DNA of 64,000 nucleotides. Origin: Ancylomarina longa. Its GTDB lineage: Bacteria; Bacteroidota; Bacteroidia; Bacteroidales; Marinifilaceae. The notes below the pieces were generated by a model. The model worked only from the letters and a program-made list of their open reading frames with translations. It was not told where the DNA came from and ran no database searches. The stretch is from positions 62,001 to 126,000 of the forward strand of contig NZ_RJJX01000008.1 of assembly GCF_003996985.1 (NCBI RefSeq), written 5' to 3'. A program made the position numbers and the translations under genes. Positions 26,301-36,406 of this stretch are shown in pieces; within the stretch, counting starts at the first letter, position 1; every line of letters begins with the position of its first letter.

Positions 26301-26522
26301 TTATTGAACGCTTAAAAAGGAATTAAATGAGCCAAATGAGTTCATTGCAGTAGAAAAACAAACAATGGCTTCATTTACCATTGTTTCCGTGTTTTTACTA
26401 ACAAATTTCAGTAGTTTTTTCAGATTATAGGCACAGGCAGACATGTGCATCACTTTATTCGCCTGGCGAATGCCGATTATTATTGGCAGCACTAATTCAG
26501 AATATTTGGAAAAAATGGAATT
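26301..26522 (-). pseudogene. Transposase C-terminal remnant (IS1182-like)
   Basis: The minus-strand frame is open from 26522 and ends at 26301, with no proper start. Its core, GIRQANKVMHMSACAYNLKKLLKF, written here in two parts as GIRQANKVMHMS and ACAYNLKKLLKF, resembles the tail of IS1182/IS4-type transposases ('...ANKxMxMxAxxYNLKKLLKF'). The catalytic region is absent. It marks past insertion activity at the right edge of the cassette region. Confidence 0.6.
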
Positions 26523-26537
26523 TTAATGCTTAGCAGA

Positions 26538-29393
26538 TTATTTTAATTCGTCTCTCAAAAATTGAGCAGTGAAGGAGTCTTTGCAATTTACCAGTTCTTC
26601 TGGAGTTCCGGTAAAAAGAATTTCGCCTCCCTTTCTGCCTCCTTCTTTTCCAATATCAATAATATGATCGGCTACTTTAATTACATCCATATTGTGTTCT
26701 ATTACAATCACGGTATTTCCTTTATCCACCAATCGGTTTAGTACAGTTAGTAATACTCTAATATCTTCGAAATGTAAGCCTGTTGTAGGTTCGTCCAGGA
26801 TGTACAAAGTTTTACCGGTATCTCGTTTTGACAATTCACTAGCCAACTTAACCCGCTGCGACTCTCCTCCTGATAAAGTGGTAGATGGTTGTCCTAGTGT
26901 AATATATCCTAAACCAACATCTTGCAATACCTTTAATTTATTGTAGATAGGAGGTATATTTTCAAAAAATGGAACGGATTGATTGATGGTCATGTCCAAC
27001 ACATCGCCAATTGATTTTCCTTTATATCGCACTTCTAGTGTTTCCCGATTGTATCGTTTACCATTGCATTCATCACAAGGCACATAAACATCGGGTAAAA
27101 AATTCATTTCGATAGATCGAATACCAGCTCCCATGCAGGTTTCACATCTGCCTCCCTTTACGTTGAAAGAAAATCGTCCTGCTTTATATCCCCGGATCTG
27201 TGATTCGGGTAGTTTTTCGAATAATTTCCTAATCTCTCCAAACAAATTGGTGTAGGTAGCAGGGTTGGATCGTGGTGTGCGACCAAGAGGAGATTGATTT
27301 ACTTCAACTACTTTATCGATGTTTTTGATGCCTTTTATTTCTTTGAATGGCAAGGGATCTTTTACTGATTTATAGAATTTTTGGGATAAAATAGGATGAA
27401 GTGTGTTGTTGATAAGGCTGGATTTGCCACTACCCGACACTCCGGTAACACAAATAAATTTTCCTAATGGGAAATTGACATCTACATTTTTCAAATTATT
27501 TCCTGTGCATCCTTTTAAATCAATACTTTTACCATTGCCTTTTCTCCGGGATTCAGGAATTGCAATCTCCAAATATCCGTTTAAATATTTTGCCGTTAAG
27601 CTGTTCCCTGCTAATATATCTTTTGGAGTACCCGCCACAACAACTTCGCCACCGTGTTTGCCTGCAAATGGGCCCATATCCACCACATAATCAGCAGAGC
27701 AGATCATATCCTTATCATGTTCTACCACAATCACCGAATTACCAGAATCCCTTAGCTGTTGCAAGGAATGAATCAGGCGTTGATTGTCTCGTTGATGTAA
27801 ACCGATGCTTGGCTCGTCGAGTATGTACAATACATTTACCAATTGCGAACCTATTTGGGTAGCCAGACGAATTCGCTGCGATTCTCCACCCGAAAGACTC
27901 ACCGAACTTCTGTTTAGCGAAAGATATTCTAATCCCACATCAAGCAAAAAATCTAAACGTGTTCGTATTTCTTTTAATACCTCAGTGGCTATTTGTTTCT
28001 GCTTATCACTCAAATGATCTTCAACAGTGTTAAACCATTCCTTGAGCATGCTCAGATCCATTGCTGCTAATTCGGCAATGTTTTTATCATGAATTTTAAA
28101 ATGTAATGCTTCTCTTTGCAACCTTTGTCCATTACAGGTAGGACAAATAGAGGTTTTGATGAATTGGTCAGCCCATTTTTTGGCTCTTTTGGATGTTCCG
28201 TTACTTTCCTGATTGGAGATGTATTTGAGTACTCCATCAAAACTTAAAAAATAATTAGAAGAATTGCCTAATGGAGTATTTTCCAATTTAAAGGTCTCAC
28301 TGGAACCATCCAGAATTATGCTTAGAGCTTCTTCAGGAATGGCTTCGATTGGCGTATTCATATCAAAATTATATTTTCTGCCAATCGCCTCTATTTGCCA
28401 AAATATTAAACTGTTTTTGTGTTTTCCTAAAGGAACAATTCCTCCCTCGCGAATGCTTAAGGTTTGATCCGGAATTATTTTTTCCAAATCGATGGTGTTC
28501 ACTCTTCCCAAACCTTTACATCTGGAACAAGCACCATGAGGAGAATTGAAAGAAAAACTGTGAGGAGCAGGTGTATTGTATGATATTCCGGAACTTGGGC
28601 ACATCAATAACCGGCTGTAATACTTTACTTCTTCTGTATCTTTGTCGAAAATCATGGTAATGCCTTTTCCATGTTTCATAGAGGTTTGCACCGATTCCTT
28701 TAATCGTTTATCCCCAACTTCTTCCACCACTAATTTGTCGATGAGAATTTCAATGGTGTGATTTTTATAACGATCGACCTTAAAGCCATGCATGAGTTCT
28801 ACGATTTCGCCATCTACACGTGCGTAGAGAAATCCTTTTTTTAGGATTTGCTCAAATAATTCCTTGTAATGTCCTTTTCTGCCTCTTACAATAGGTGCCA
28901 AAATATATATTCTCCGACTACTGAACTTTTCATGTATCAGCTCGATGATTTTCTCGTCGGTATATTTTACCATTTTCTCGCCTGTCTCGTAGGAATATGC
29001 AATGCCTGCCCGGGCATATAATAGACGAAGGAAATCATATAGTTCGGTTATCGTACCAACAGTAGATCTTGGATTTTTATTGGTCGTTTTCTGTTCTATG
29101 GAAATTACGGGACTCAATCCTGTAATTTTATCCACGTCAGGGCGTTCCATTCCTCCCAAAAACTGTCTTGCATACGCCGAAAAGGTCTCAATATAACGTC
29201 TTTGTCCTTCGGCGTAAATAGTGTCAAAAGCAAGAGATGATTTTCCACTACCACTCAGTCCTGTAATTACAGAAAGTTGATTACGCGGGATACTAATATC
29301 TATATTTTTGAGGTTGTGAACACGAGCCCCGATTACTTCAATATTCTCGGTTTCTAAATGTTCCTCTTTATTTTTGGTTGCTGTAGAACTCAA
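26538..29393 (-). CDS. uvrA: Excinuclease ABC subunit A
   Basis: 951 residues, full length for UvrA, the damage-recognition ATPase of nucleotide excision repair. Two ABC modules are intact: Walker A GLSGSGKSS near residue 47 and GVSGSGKSS near residue 655, signatures LSGGESQR twice, and zinc-binding CxxC pairs (CSRCKGLG, CPTCNGQR, CETCMGAG, CDECNGKR). uvrB and uvrC are not in the window. It lies 33 bp downstream of the transglycosylase gene on the same strand and may be cotranscribed with it. Confidence 0.96.
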   Translation of the reverse strand: MSSTATKNKEEHLETENIEVIGARVHNLKNIDISIPRNQLSVITGLSGSGKSSLAFDTIYAEGQRRYIETFSAYARQFLGGMERPDVDKITGLSPVISIEQKTTNKNPRSTVGTITELYDFLRLLYARAGIAYSYETGEKMVKYTDEKIIELIHEKFSSRRIYILAPIVRGRKGHYKELFEQILKKGFLYARVDGEIVELMHGFKVDRYKNHTIEILIDKLVVEEVGDKRLKESVQTSMKHGKGITMIFDKDTEEVKYYSRLLMCPSSGISYNTPAPHSFSFNSPHGACSRCKGLGRVNTIDLEKIIPDQTLSIREGGIVPLGKHKNSLIFWQIEAIGRKYNFDMNTPIEAIPEEALSIILDGSSETFKLENTPLGNSSNYFLSFDGVLKYISNQESNGTSKRAKKWADQFIKTSICPTCNGQRLQREALHFKIHDKNIAELAAMDLSMLKEWFNTVEDHLSDKQKQIATEVLKEIRTRLDFLLDVGLEYLSLNRSSVSLSGGESQRIRLATQIGSQLVNVLYILDEPSIGLHQRDNQRLIHSLQQLRDSGNSVIVVEHDKDMICSADYVVDMGPFAGKHGGEVVVAGTPKDILAGNSLTAKYLNGYLEIAIPESRRKGNGKSIDLKGCTGNNLKNVDVNFPLGKFICVTGVSGSGKSSLINNTLHPILSQKFYKSVKDPLPFKEIKGIKNIDKVVEVNQSPLGRTPRSNPATYTNLFGEIRKLFEKLPESQIRGYKAGRFSFNVKGGRCETCMGAGIRSIEMNFLPDVYVPCDECNGKRYNRETLEVRYKGKSIGDVLDMTINQSVPFFENIPPIYNKLKVLQDVGLGYITLGQPSTTLSGGESQRVKLASELSKRDTGKTLYILDEPTTGLHFEDIRVLLTVLNRLVDKGNTVIVIEHNMDVIKVADHIIDIGKEGGRKGGEILFTGTPEELVNCKDSFTAQFLRDELK

Positions 29394-29426
29394 ATTACAA
29401 TCTCCTTTTTTAACAGTGGAATAGAT

Positions 29427-30419
29427 CTATTTCTTTGGAACAGAACCATCCCTGATTTTATAATCAGAAAATGCAAAATTAATATATCCTTTTGCAGGAA
29501 GTGTAATTTCGTACTCTTTTTTATATTTATTTGTGAGGTAGGGTTTACGCAACCAGGGATTGAAATTCTTTAATATTTTATAGTTAACGCCATGTTTCTT
29601 TGCAAACAAGGCAAAATCCTTTACGGCTGAGTTTATTTTTACTTTTTGCGTAGGAATATTGGGATAGAGATCCGATTTCCTGAATCGAAATCCAAAATCA
29701 GCAGGTCTTTCCATTATTAATTTTATCGCCAAAATTCGATATACATATCTGCCTGTTTCTTCTCCCAAAAGTAAATCATAGTAGTTTCCTGCATTTTGTA
29801 ATTTTAGTTGCTTATCCAAAAATCTCCGGCCTGCATTGTACGATGCTGCTACTAAAGTCCAGCTTCCATATTTTTCGTATGACTTTCTAAAATATTTACA
29901 GGCTGCTATGGTTGATTTCTCGATATTATATCTTTCATCTATTTCAGTTGATATTTCCAGACCGTAATCTTTGGCCGTACCACTCATAAATTGCCATATT
30001 CCAACCGCTCCTACAGGCGATTTAATGGTTGGCAGAAATCCGCTTTCAATTAAAGCTAAATATTTAAAATCTTCGGGAATATCATGATCCTTTAAAATGG
30101 GTTCGATGATTGGGAAATAACGATTTGCTCGTTTTAGAAAGAGCATGGTTTGAGATTGCCAGTAGGTGTTAACAAGTAATTCGCGATCTAGAGCTTCCTT
30201 TACGTCCCATCTGTCTAAAGGAACTTTTTCTCTTCCAAACCGCATTTTATCCGGTGTTTGTAATGCATAAACATTGTAGCGACTCATATATTCGCTATTT
30301 GTAGTTTTTGCAGCCGGATCATCAGCTGTTGAATAATTAAACAATTGAGCGGTAAGATAAAATCCGCTCAGGAAAACAATTAAAACGAGTAAATTTTTAA
30401 TGGATTTATTTATAGTCAC
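29427..30419 (-). CDS. Membrane-bound lytic murein transglycosylase (SLT domain, MltD-like)
   Basis: 330 residues with an N-terminal signal/anchor helix. The SLT lysozyme-like domain is seen as ALIESGF (catalytic Glu), SPVGAVGIWQFM and a late AASYNAGRRFLD. It cleaves the glycan strands of peptidoglycan in the periplasm. No LysM repeats are visible, although the C-terminal stretch could be a degenerate cell-wall-binding region. TACTTTTG on the minus strand at 30443-30450 is a candidate -7 box. Confidence 0.85.
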   Translation of the reverse strand: MTINKSIKNLLVLIVFLSGFYLTAQLFNYSTADDPAAKTTNSEYMSRYNVYALQTPDKMRFGREKVPLDRWDVKEALDRELLVNTYWQSQTMLFLKRANRYFPIIEPILKDHDIPEDFKYLALIESGFLPTIKSPVGAVGIWQFMSGTAKDYGLEISTEIDERYNIEKSTIAACKYFRKSYEKYGSWTLVAASYNAGRRFLDKQLKLQNAGNYYDLLLGEETGRYVYRILAIKLIMERPADFGFRFRKSDLYPNIPTQKVKINSAVKDFALFAKKHGVNYKILKNFNPWLRKPYLTNKYKKEYEITLPAKGYINFAFSDYKIRDGSVPKK

Positions 30420-30723
30420 GGTTCTGTAAGTTTAAAGGTTACCAAAAGTATATGATTCTACTCTATATCCCGATAAAAAGTTATACTTTATCTGCTCTTT
30501 ACATCACCAAAATGCTCGACTTTATCAAGATTAATTCCCAATAGTTAGGAGGACTTTGATGATGATGTATTTCTTGTTAATTTATAAGCTGTTTTAATGC
30601 AACAAATTGGAACGGTTCTCGTTAAGGAATAATACCACTTGTTATTTTGTAATGCTGTTGAAGATGTTCACTATCATGATCATAATTTGAGAGAGAAGCG
30701 TGCATTTACCTAAGTTTAATCTG
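30420..30723. promoter_or_regulatory. Divergent intergenic region
   Basis: About 300 bp between divergent genes. CAAAAGTA at 30443-30450 (TACTTTTG on the minus strand) is a candidate -7 box for the transglycosylase gene. No other element is evident. Confidence 0.3.
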
Positions 30724-31470
30724 ATGAAAATCTATTTAGTAGTCTTTCTGTTTTTATTTAGTGGACTTTTATTTTCGTCCTGCGATGGTAATGCGCCTAT
30801 TGATTTTCCTACTGAAGTGATTCAACTATCAGGTGTTTCCGATTCTGTTTTTCAAATTCTTCTTGATGATTCCAAACTAATCTGTTTGGATCAGTATCTT
30901 ATTGAGGAAATGAAGGAAATTAATTCTATTGATATAGAAGAAACGCATATTGCTCCTATCGTGGCGGCTTTGCAAATGGTATATCTTGATTCTACAATAG
31001 TAGCTGCAAATACCATAAAAGAACTCCATATTCATGCTTTGTGCCGTCAACAGTTGCACCAAACCATGGTAAAAGAAGATACGCTTCAGCCTTTTTTCTC
31101 TAATTGGTTTGCCAATGGTATTTCTGGAAATAGTCAGTTGGATGAACTGATCGCATTCTATAATTTAGATATCGACTCCTTAGGAAATGCGCAATATCTC
31201 ATTTCCACTGATGTAGGATTAAATCATCAGGCCTTGGCAGCTAAAATCCGGGACTTCCCTTTCGTGAAAAGTGCCAATGCACAGGCATGTATAGGGGATG
31301 GTTCTCAGATAGAATTAATAGATTCCAGTCCTGATCAAATCAATTTGGTATTTAGTTATGGTTGGGGAGATTGTCCTTCGGGATGTATTCATCGTCATTA
31401 TTGGGATTTGAGTGTCTCTGGTTCTGGTATAGTTGAATTGATAAGGGAGTCGGGAGATAAACTACCCTGA
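30724..31470 (+). CDS. Hypothetical lipoprotein (DUF4296-like helical region possible)
   Basis: 248 residues. I start it at the ATG at 30724 because that gives a clean lipoprotein signal (LLFSSC); the in-frame GTG at 30700 adds eight residues with no benefit. The mature protein is acidic and mostly helical in its first half and ends in a small domain with Cys and Trp (YGWGDCPSGCIHRHYWD) that looks like a surface-exposed, disulfide-bonded tail. No family is recognised with confidence. Confidence 0.65.
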   Translation: MKIYLVVFLFLFSGLLFSSCDGNAPIDFPTEVIQLSGVSDSVFQILLDDSKLICLDQYLIEEMKEINSIDIEETHIAPIVAALQMVYLDSTIVAANTIKELHIHALCRQQLHQTMVKEDTLQPFFSNWFANGISGNSQLDELIAFYNLDIDSLGNAQYLISTDVGLNHQALAAKIRDFPFVKSANAQACIGDGSQIELIDSSPDQINLVFSYGWGDCPSGCIHRHYWDLSVSGSGIVELIRESGDKLP

Positions 31471-31498
31471 CTCCTAACTATTTTTGCAGATTTATCTT

Positions 31499-32602
31499 TT
31501 AGAATTGGTTGAAATAAGTTCTGAATTTATCGTGTGGAACAGAAACGCATATTCTGGCAAATTTTTGAGCTGACTCCTTCTTGTTTCTGGTAAAATAGCT
31601 TAATGATACACTACCGATTCGGTGTTCTAACAACTTTTCTTCCGACTGATTAACTACTGCAAAAATCCCCACAGGTTCTGAATCCTGGTAAAATTTTTCT
31701 GCCAATAGATGTTTGCTTTTTAGAAATTCAATATTTTTTCGAATGCCTGCTACGGTACTGGTCTTAAAATCTAGCGTAGCCTGTTTTCCTTTTTCTGTGC
31801 TTAATAAGCTATGCACTAGGATTTGAGAGAAAGCATTTATTCCATTGGTCGCATACATTAATCGAATGCCAAGTTCCTCTGTTAGATCTTTGTGAGGAGT
31901 ATGAATAAATCCCAATCTTTGACCGCTTAAACCAAGCGATTTACTAAAACTTTCAACGATAATAACATTTTCACAATCTACCAATTGTTGGAAGAAATCA
32001 TCTTCTTCTCCACAAAAAATCCTACGATAAGGACAGTCTACAATTACAATAGTACCATTGTCATTTAAATGATGAATGTGCTGAAGGATTTTTTCATCAG
32101 GGAGTTTATTTCCAAGCGGGTTATTGGGATCGCATATAATAACAGCTGAGTTTTTTAAAGATTCTGTACGTTCTTCTAAATCTTCCAGCTTGGCATAGGT
32201 GTTAGACTCAATTCCTCGTATGGTCATTATTTGAGCATAGGAACCCCAATAATATTCTGGTAACAAAATCTGTTTAACTTTAATACTTTGAAAAACCAAA
32301 TCGAGTGCAGACATACCCCCTCCGCAAATTAAAATATTCTCAATTTTGCTTTCTTTGTTAAAATAATGTTCGTTGATCGAATTTCGGAGTTCTGGTCTTC
32401 CTTGCGATGGTGGATAAACCTGCATTTCCACAGTGTTAAAATCAATGTCGGAAACAATTGAATTTAAATCAATATTACAAACAGAGTTTACTCCACGATT
32501 TAATAACAGATATTCGGAATTGGTTTCTTTACTTTTTTGTTTGATTTTTTCTCCAATGCCTACAATTGCAGAATATCTGGCTCCACTCTTTTGAATATCC
32601 AT
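31499..32602 (-). CDS. PLP-dependent class I/II aminotransferase
   Basis: 367 residues with the fold-type I layout: GGGMSALDL, DPNNPLGN for cofactor and substrate binding, and SFSKSLGLSGQRLGF, which carries the Schiff-base Lys. It is shorter at the N-terminus than AspC-type enzymes. The substrate is not evident. It is divergent from the neighbouring MalY-like aminotransferase gene; the two may share regulation of amino acid breakdown. Confidence 0.82.
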   Translation of the reverse strand: MDIQKSGARYSAIVGIGEKIKQKSKETNSEYLLLNRGVNSVCNIDLNSIVSDIDFNTVEMQVYPPSQGRPELRNSINEHYFNKESKIENILICGGGMSALDLVFQSIKVKQILLPEYYWGSYAQIMTIRGIESNTYAKLEDLEERTESLKNSAVIICDPNNPLGNKLPDEKILQHIHHLNDNGTIVIVDCPYRRIFCGEEDDFFQQLVDCENVIIVESFSKSLGLSGQRLGFIHTPHKDLTEELGIRLMYATNGINAFSQILVHSLLSTEKGKQATLDFKTSTVAGIRKNIEFLKSKHLLAEKFYQDSEPVGIFAVVNQSEEKLLEHRIGSVSLSYFTRNKKESAQKFARICVSVPHDKFRTYFNQF

Positions 32603-32751
32603 TTCTCAATTTAGTTTCAAATATTAATACTGAAATAATTTGTTTGCTTACACGAATTAAGTCTAAACAAAAGTAATACGCAAATTATTTGATGTGCTTT
32701 ACAGACAGTTCAAAAATGACTATTTTCACCTTTCAATTTAATGGTAACAAC

Positions 32752-33927
32752 ATGAAATTTGATTTTGATGAGATAATCGACAGGAAGAATACCGACTCGG
32801 TTAAATACGATAAACTATTGGAGTACTTCGGAAAAAAAGATCTCCTTGCGTTATGGGTTGCCGACATGGATTTTAAAGTTCCTCCATGCATTTCTAATGC
32901 TATTGCTGAAAGAGCAAATCATGAGATATATGGATATTCGTTTCGAGGGGAAGCTTGCATTACAAGTGTTCAAAATTGGTTAGAAAAAAGGCATGGCTGG
33001 CAAGTGAATGTAGATTGGATATCCTCAAGTCCAGGTGTGGTAACGGCACTTTCCTTACTACTGCTTAGTCTCACTAATGAAGGAGATGTAATTGCGGTTC
33101 AACCTCCTGTTTATCATCCATTCTACCATGTAGTACGAGATACAAAAAGGAAAATCAGGCACAATCCTTTACGAAGAACAGCCCATGGTTATGAAATGGA
33201 TTTCCTTCAATTAGAAAAAATTGCACAGGATGGAATTCGTGCTATATTGCTTAGTAATCCTCATAATCCTGTAGGAAGAGTTTGGAGAAAAGATGAATTA
33301 TTAAAATTGGGAGAACTTGCAATAAAACACGATTTCTTAATAATTTCGGACGAAATACATCAGGATCTAACATTTAATGGGTATAAACATATTCCTATAG
33401 GCTCGCTTTCTGCTGAATTAGCACAAAGGACAATAACATGTATTGCTCCCTCCAAAACATTTAATGTTGCCGGACTTGCCAGTTCAGTAGTTATTGTTCC
33501 CAACTCTGAATTGAAGATGAAATATGAGAAATTATTATCTGCATTGCATTTAAATCTGGGAAATTTATTTGGACATATTGCAATGAAGGCGGGCTATGAA
33601 AAGGGAGAGGAATGGTTGGAACAGTTAATGATTTATCTGGAAGGGAATGTGAATTTCTTGCGAAAATATTTACAGGAGAATTTACCTCAAATTAGTATGA
33701 TTGAACCGGAAGCAACATATTTGGTATGGCTGGATTGTCGGAAACTAGGTATGTCCTCCGAAGAAATTTATCAATTGGCGGTTGAGGATGCTGATTTAGC
33801 ATTAAACAAAGGAACAACTTTTGGAATGGAGGGTGAAGGTTATATGCGAATGAATATCGCCTGTCCCAGATCAATATTAGAACAGGCTTTAAATCAGTTG
33901 AAAGAAGCTATTTTAAAAAAATCTTAA
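32752..33927 (+). CDS. MalY/PatB-type PLP aminotransferase (cystathionine beta-lyase-like)
   Basis: 391 residues from the ATG at 32752 (MKFDFDEIIDRKNTDSVKYD), the usual start of this family; the longer frame from 32689 adds 21 residues. Motifs: ALWVADMDFKVPP, LLSNPHNPVGRVW and APSKTFNVAGLASS, which holds the Schiff-base Lys. MalY/PatB enzymes split cystathionine or cysteine conjugates into pyruvate, ammonia and a thiol. The family call is firm; the reaction in this organism is inference. Confidence 0.88.
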   Translation: MKFDFDEIIDRKNTDSVKYDKLLEYFGKKDLLALWVADMDFKVPPCISNAIAERANHEIYGYSFRGEACITSVQNWLEKRHGWQVNVDWISSSPGVVTALSLLLLSLTNEGDVIAVQPPVYHPFYHVVRDTKRKIRHNPLRRTAHGYEMDFLQLEKIAQDGIRAILLSNPHNPVGRVWRKDELLKLGELAIKHDFLIISDEIHQDLTFNGYKHIPIGSLSAELAQRTITCIAPSKTFNVAGLASSVVIVPNSELKMKYEKLLSALHLNLGNLFGHIAMKAGYEKGEEWLEQLMIYLEGNVNFLRKYLQENLPQISMIEPEATYLVWLDCRKLGMSSEEIYQLAVEDADLALNKGTTFGMEGEGYMRMNIACPRSILEQALNQLKEAILKKS

Positions 33928-34080
33928 AAAAAATCAACTTCGTAGGGTTACCTTTTGCAAAAAAAAGGAATTAATGAGTAGGAGAATGAATCAATTGAAT
34001 TGTAAATCACCCTATGTAATATCCACAATCAATAATTGATTTTCTGCAATAAAATCAAAATTCTATTTTAGTACACACTA

Positions 34081-34105
34081 AACCTCGATATTTTTATCGG
34101 GGTTT
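34081..34105 (+). terminator. Intrinsic terminator
   Basis: AACCTCGATA pairs with TATCGGGGTT (one T-G pair) around a 4-nt loop, then TTT. It lies 154 bp after the MalY-like gene. The stretch 33928-34080 holds nothing else recognisable. Confidence 0.65.
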
Positions 34106-34111
34106 TTCTTA

Positions 34112-34281
34112 TGTTGATACTTTGTGAATTTTAGCTTGTTGATAATGGATTTATCAGACCTGTTAATAGTGATGGATTTCCATTTGGGTAAGATGGAGAT
34201 ATGAACATTTGCAAGTCAATAAAATAAGGAGTACTATAAGTTATTAACAATGAATTAACAGTGTTGATAACTTGTTGATAA
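34112..34281. promoter_or_regulatory. Cluster of DnaA-box-like nonamers
   Basis: TGTTGATAA occurs at 34137, 34262 and 34273, with TGTTGATAC at 34112, TGTTAATAG at 34161 and TTATTAACA at 34241. All are one or two changes from the DnaA box TGTGGATAA. They sit in a 483-bp gene-free, AT-rich stretch upstream of nothing obvious (both neighbours end there). It could be a DnaA titration or replication-related site, or simply AT-rich chance. Confidence 0.35.
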
Positions 34282-34410
34282 GCGGTTGACATACCTCAAT
34301 TCGAACACGCTCTACCTAAAACTTTAACGGGCTGCAAATATAGAATAAAAAGGGGATTACTAATGAGGATTTTGAAAGCTTTTTTAGAAAAAAACAAGTA
34401 GTATTTCTAA

Positions 34411-34857
34411 CTATCTCTTCATCAGTCGATCTATTTCTCTTTTGTGATCACGTTGCTTTAAACTTTCTCTTTTGTCGTAGTGCTTTTTGCCTCGACAAAG
34501 TGCTATTTCCATTTTTGCAAAGCCTCTGTCGTTGATGAATAAGCGAAGCGGAACAATTGTTAAGCCAGATTCTTTAGTCTTTCTATCAAGTTTATCGAGC
34601 TCTTTTCGATTAAGCAAAAGTTTACGTTCTCGTTTTTCTTCGTGATTGTAATAGGAGCCAAATTTATATTCAGAAATATGCATTTCTTTTACATATAGCT
34701 CATTTCCCGAGAAATAACAAAAGGAATCTACCAGGCTAGCCTTTCCTTCTCGAATAGACTTTATTTCGGTTCCGAATAATTGAATACCAGCGACAAATTT
34801 CTCGATGAGTTCAAATTCAAAACTGGCTCTTTTATTTTTAATGTTGATTCTTTGCAT
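34411..34857 (-). CDS. smpB: SsrA-binding protein SmpB
   Basis: 148 residues, normal length. SmpB delivers tmRNA to stalled ribosomes for trans-translation. Seen: [18 protein letters not shown] at the N-terminus, [17 protein letters not shown], and the basic C-terminal tail [19 protein letters not shown] that enters the mRNA channel. The tmRNA gene (ssrA) is not in the window. Confidence 0.96.
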   Translation of the reverse strand: MQRINIKNKRASFEFELIEKFVAGIQLFGTEIKSIREGKASLVDSFCYFSGNELYVKEMHISEYKFGSYYNHEEKRERKLLLNRKELDKLDRKTKESGLTIVPLRLFINDRGFAKMEIALCRGKKHYDKRESLKQRDHKREIDRLMKR

Positions 34858-35009
34858 GTTATTTTACTTCATATTTGTTGGTTTCCAGTACCAATACTTG
34901 TTTTACTGTACGTCCAGTACATCATTTTGAGTTAATGTGTACTAAATAGAAATATTTAGTGAAAAGCAGATCTATAAATGTACTGTAAATACATTCGCAA
35001 ATTTAATAT

Positions 35010-35600
35010 TTAAATTGTGATTGGAAGCTTGAAAAGAATGGAAAACATTCGTTCAAAAATTAAAGGAAGTACAATCACCAATATACTCGACATAATTGTA
35101 AAGCCAGGCCTTTTATTATTAGGTATGGATAAAAGACTTCCAGTTCCAATCCATAAAACTCTTATGAAATATAATTCAGTCAATAGGCATATTTGTCGCA
35201 GAAAAGAATAAGTAGCAAATAGTTTCGAAGCACCATGAAATAAGCAAAAAATGGATGCGCTGTAAATAACTAATTGAAAAATTATTTCAGATTGAATCTG
35301 AAGCTGGAAATTTGGTAATAACCATTCTATAAATTTTGCAGATGTATAAATGCCGGCAAGTAGTGAGAATAGACTAACAAAAAACATGGAAACCCCAATC
35401 CCAATACCTTGTTGACGAATCAGTACTCCAGTAAAAGAAATTAAGGAACAAATAGTAATCAGAGGGAAAGTAAATTTCAGAAATATTTGTTTGATACCTA
35501 AGTTTTCAGCAGCTATCCTTTCCCATTCTTTTTGGGGTGTAAAAAGTAGGTTCTGCAAGTGAATGATAGTATTCAAAAGATTGCTTAAAGTCTGTTTCAT
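35010..35600 (-). CDS. Yip1-domain-like membrane protein, paralogue A
   Basis: 196 residues with about five transmembrane helices and a short N-terminal cytoplasmic part, TPQKEWERIAAE. The P/S-x-x-EWE start and the overall spacing match the Yip1 family, whose bacterial role is unknown. It is similar in layout to the next gene upstream (35690-36262), including the late SIPNNKRPGF compared with NIPSEKKSGY, so the two probably arose by tandem duplication. Confidence 0.7.
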   Translation of the reverse strand: MKQTLSNLLNTIIHLQNLLFTPQKEWERIAAENLGIKQIFLKFTFPLITICSLISFTGVLIRQQGIGIGVSMFFVSLFSLLAGIYTSAKFIEWLLPNFQLQIQSEIIFQLVIYSASIFCLFHGASKLFATYSFLRQICLLTELYFIRVLWIGTGSLLSIPNNKRPGFTIMSSILVIVLPLIFERMFSILFKLPITI

Positions 35601-35689
35601 GATTATGAACTTGTTTTTTCAATGAGAACAAAATTAAACAAGCTTTTTGGTATTAATTACAATTTCCATTAATAATTCGTTCCTATCTA

Positions 35690-36262
35690 TCAAAATCCAA
35701 AAAGACTGGTAAAACCAATAAAAAAAGCTCCCATTGCTGCATAAAGGGATAATAGACCAATCAAAATAAAAGTAAAATAGCCAGATTTTTTTTCTGAAGG
35801 AATATTTAAAATAGGTGTAATGCCATGATATAGGATGTAGAAACTAAATAAACCCAAAATGGTTAAATAATTAAGATTAGGTAGGAGAAATGCCAACGAA
35901 TTAAAAATCAATCCAGGGAAAAAGGAGAAGGCGGTCAAGGTAAATGCTTTTTGAAATCTTTTGGATTTAGTTGGCCATACAGCAAAAAAACTGAGTAAAT
36001 AGGCCGATAAGAATATGGTTAAAATAGAAAAAATAAAGGTGCTAACTGATGTGAAAATATGCATTTGTAAATGCAACGAAACTTTTGTGTCGAAAAATCG
36101 GTATCCCAGAAAGTTACAGATAGTCAGTAACAACACCATCGGAAGAATTAGATGAAAGAGAAGAGATTTGGTGCCGACTTCCTTATTGTGGATAGATTCC
36201 CACTCGCTATTAGTAGCAAATAAAAGGCGAAACGCATGTCTATAAATTTGATAGCTGTTCAT
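35690..36262 (-). CDS. Yip1-domain-like membrane protein, paralogue B
   Basis: 190 residues with about five transmembrane helices; the N-terminal ATNSEWESIHNKEVG corresponds to TPQKEWERIAAENLG of paralogue A. The two genes are on the same strand 89 bp apart and could be cotranscribed. No catalytic residues are evident. Confidence 0.7.
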   Translation of the reverse strand: MNSYQIYRHAFRLLFATNSEWESIHNKEVGTKSLLFHLILPMVLLLTICNFLGYRFFDTKVSLHLQMHIFTSVSTFIFSILTIFLSAYLLSFFAVWPTKSKRFQKAFTLTAFSFFPGLIFNSLAFLLPNLNYLTILGLFSFYILYHGITPILNIPSEKKSGYFTFILIGLLSLYAAMGAFFIGFTSLFGF

Positions 36263-36406
36263 ATAGATAATGGAGTATTGGTGAATTAGAAAAACTTAAA
36301 GTAATTTTGTTGGCAGTTAAGATGCAGGTTCATGATTATTGAAAGATAAACATTAAACAGAGAAAGAAAAACTGCTAAGTGATATGTTTTTAGGTATTAT
36401 TCGAGA

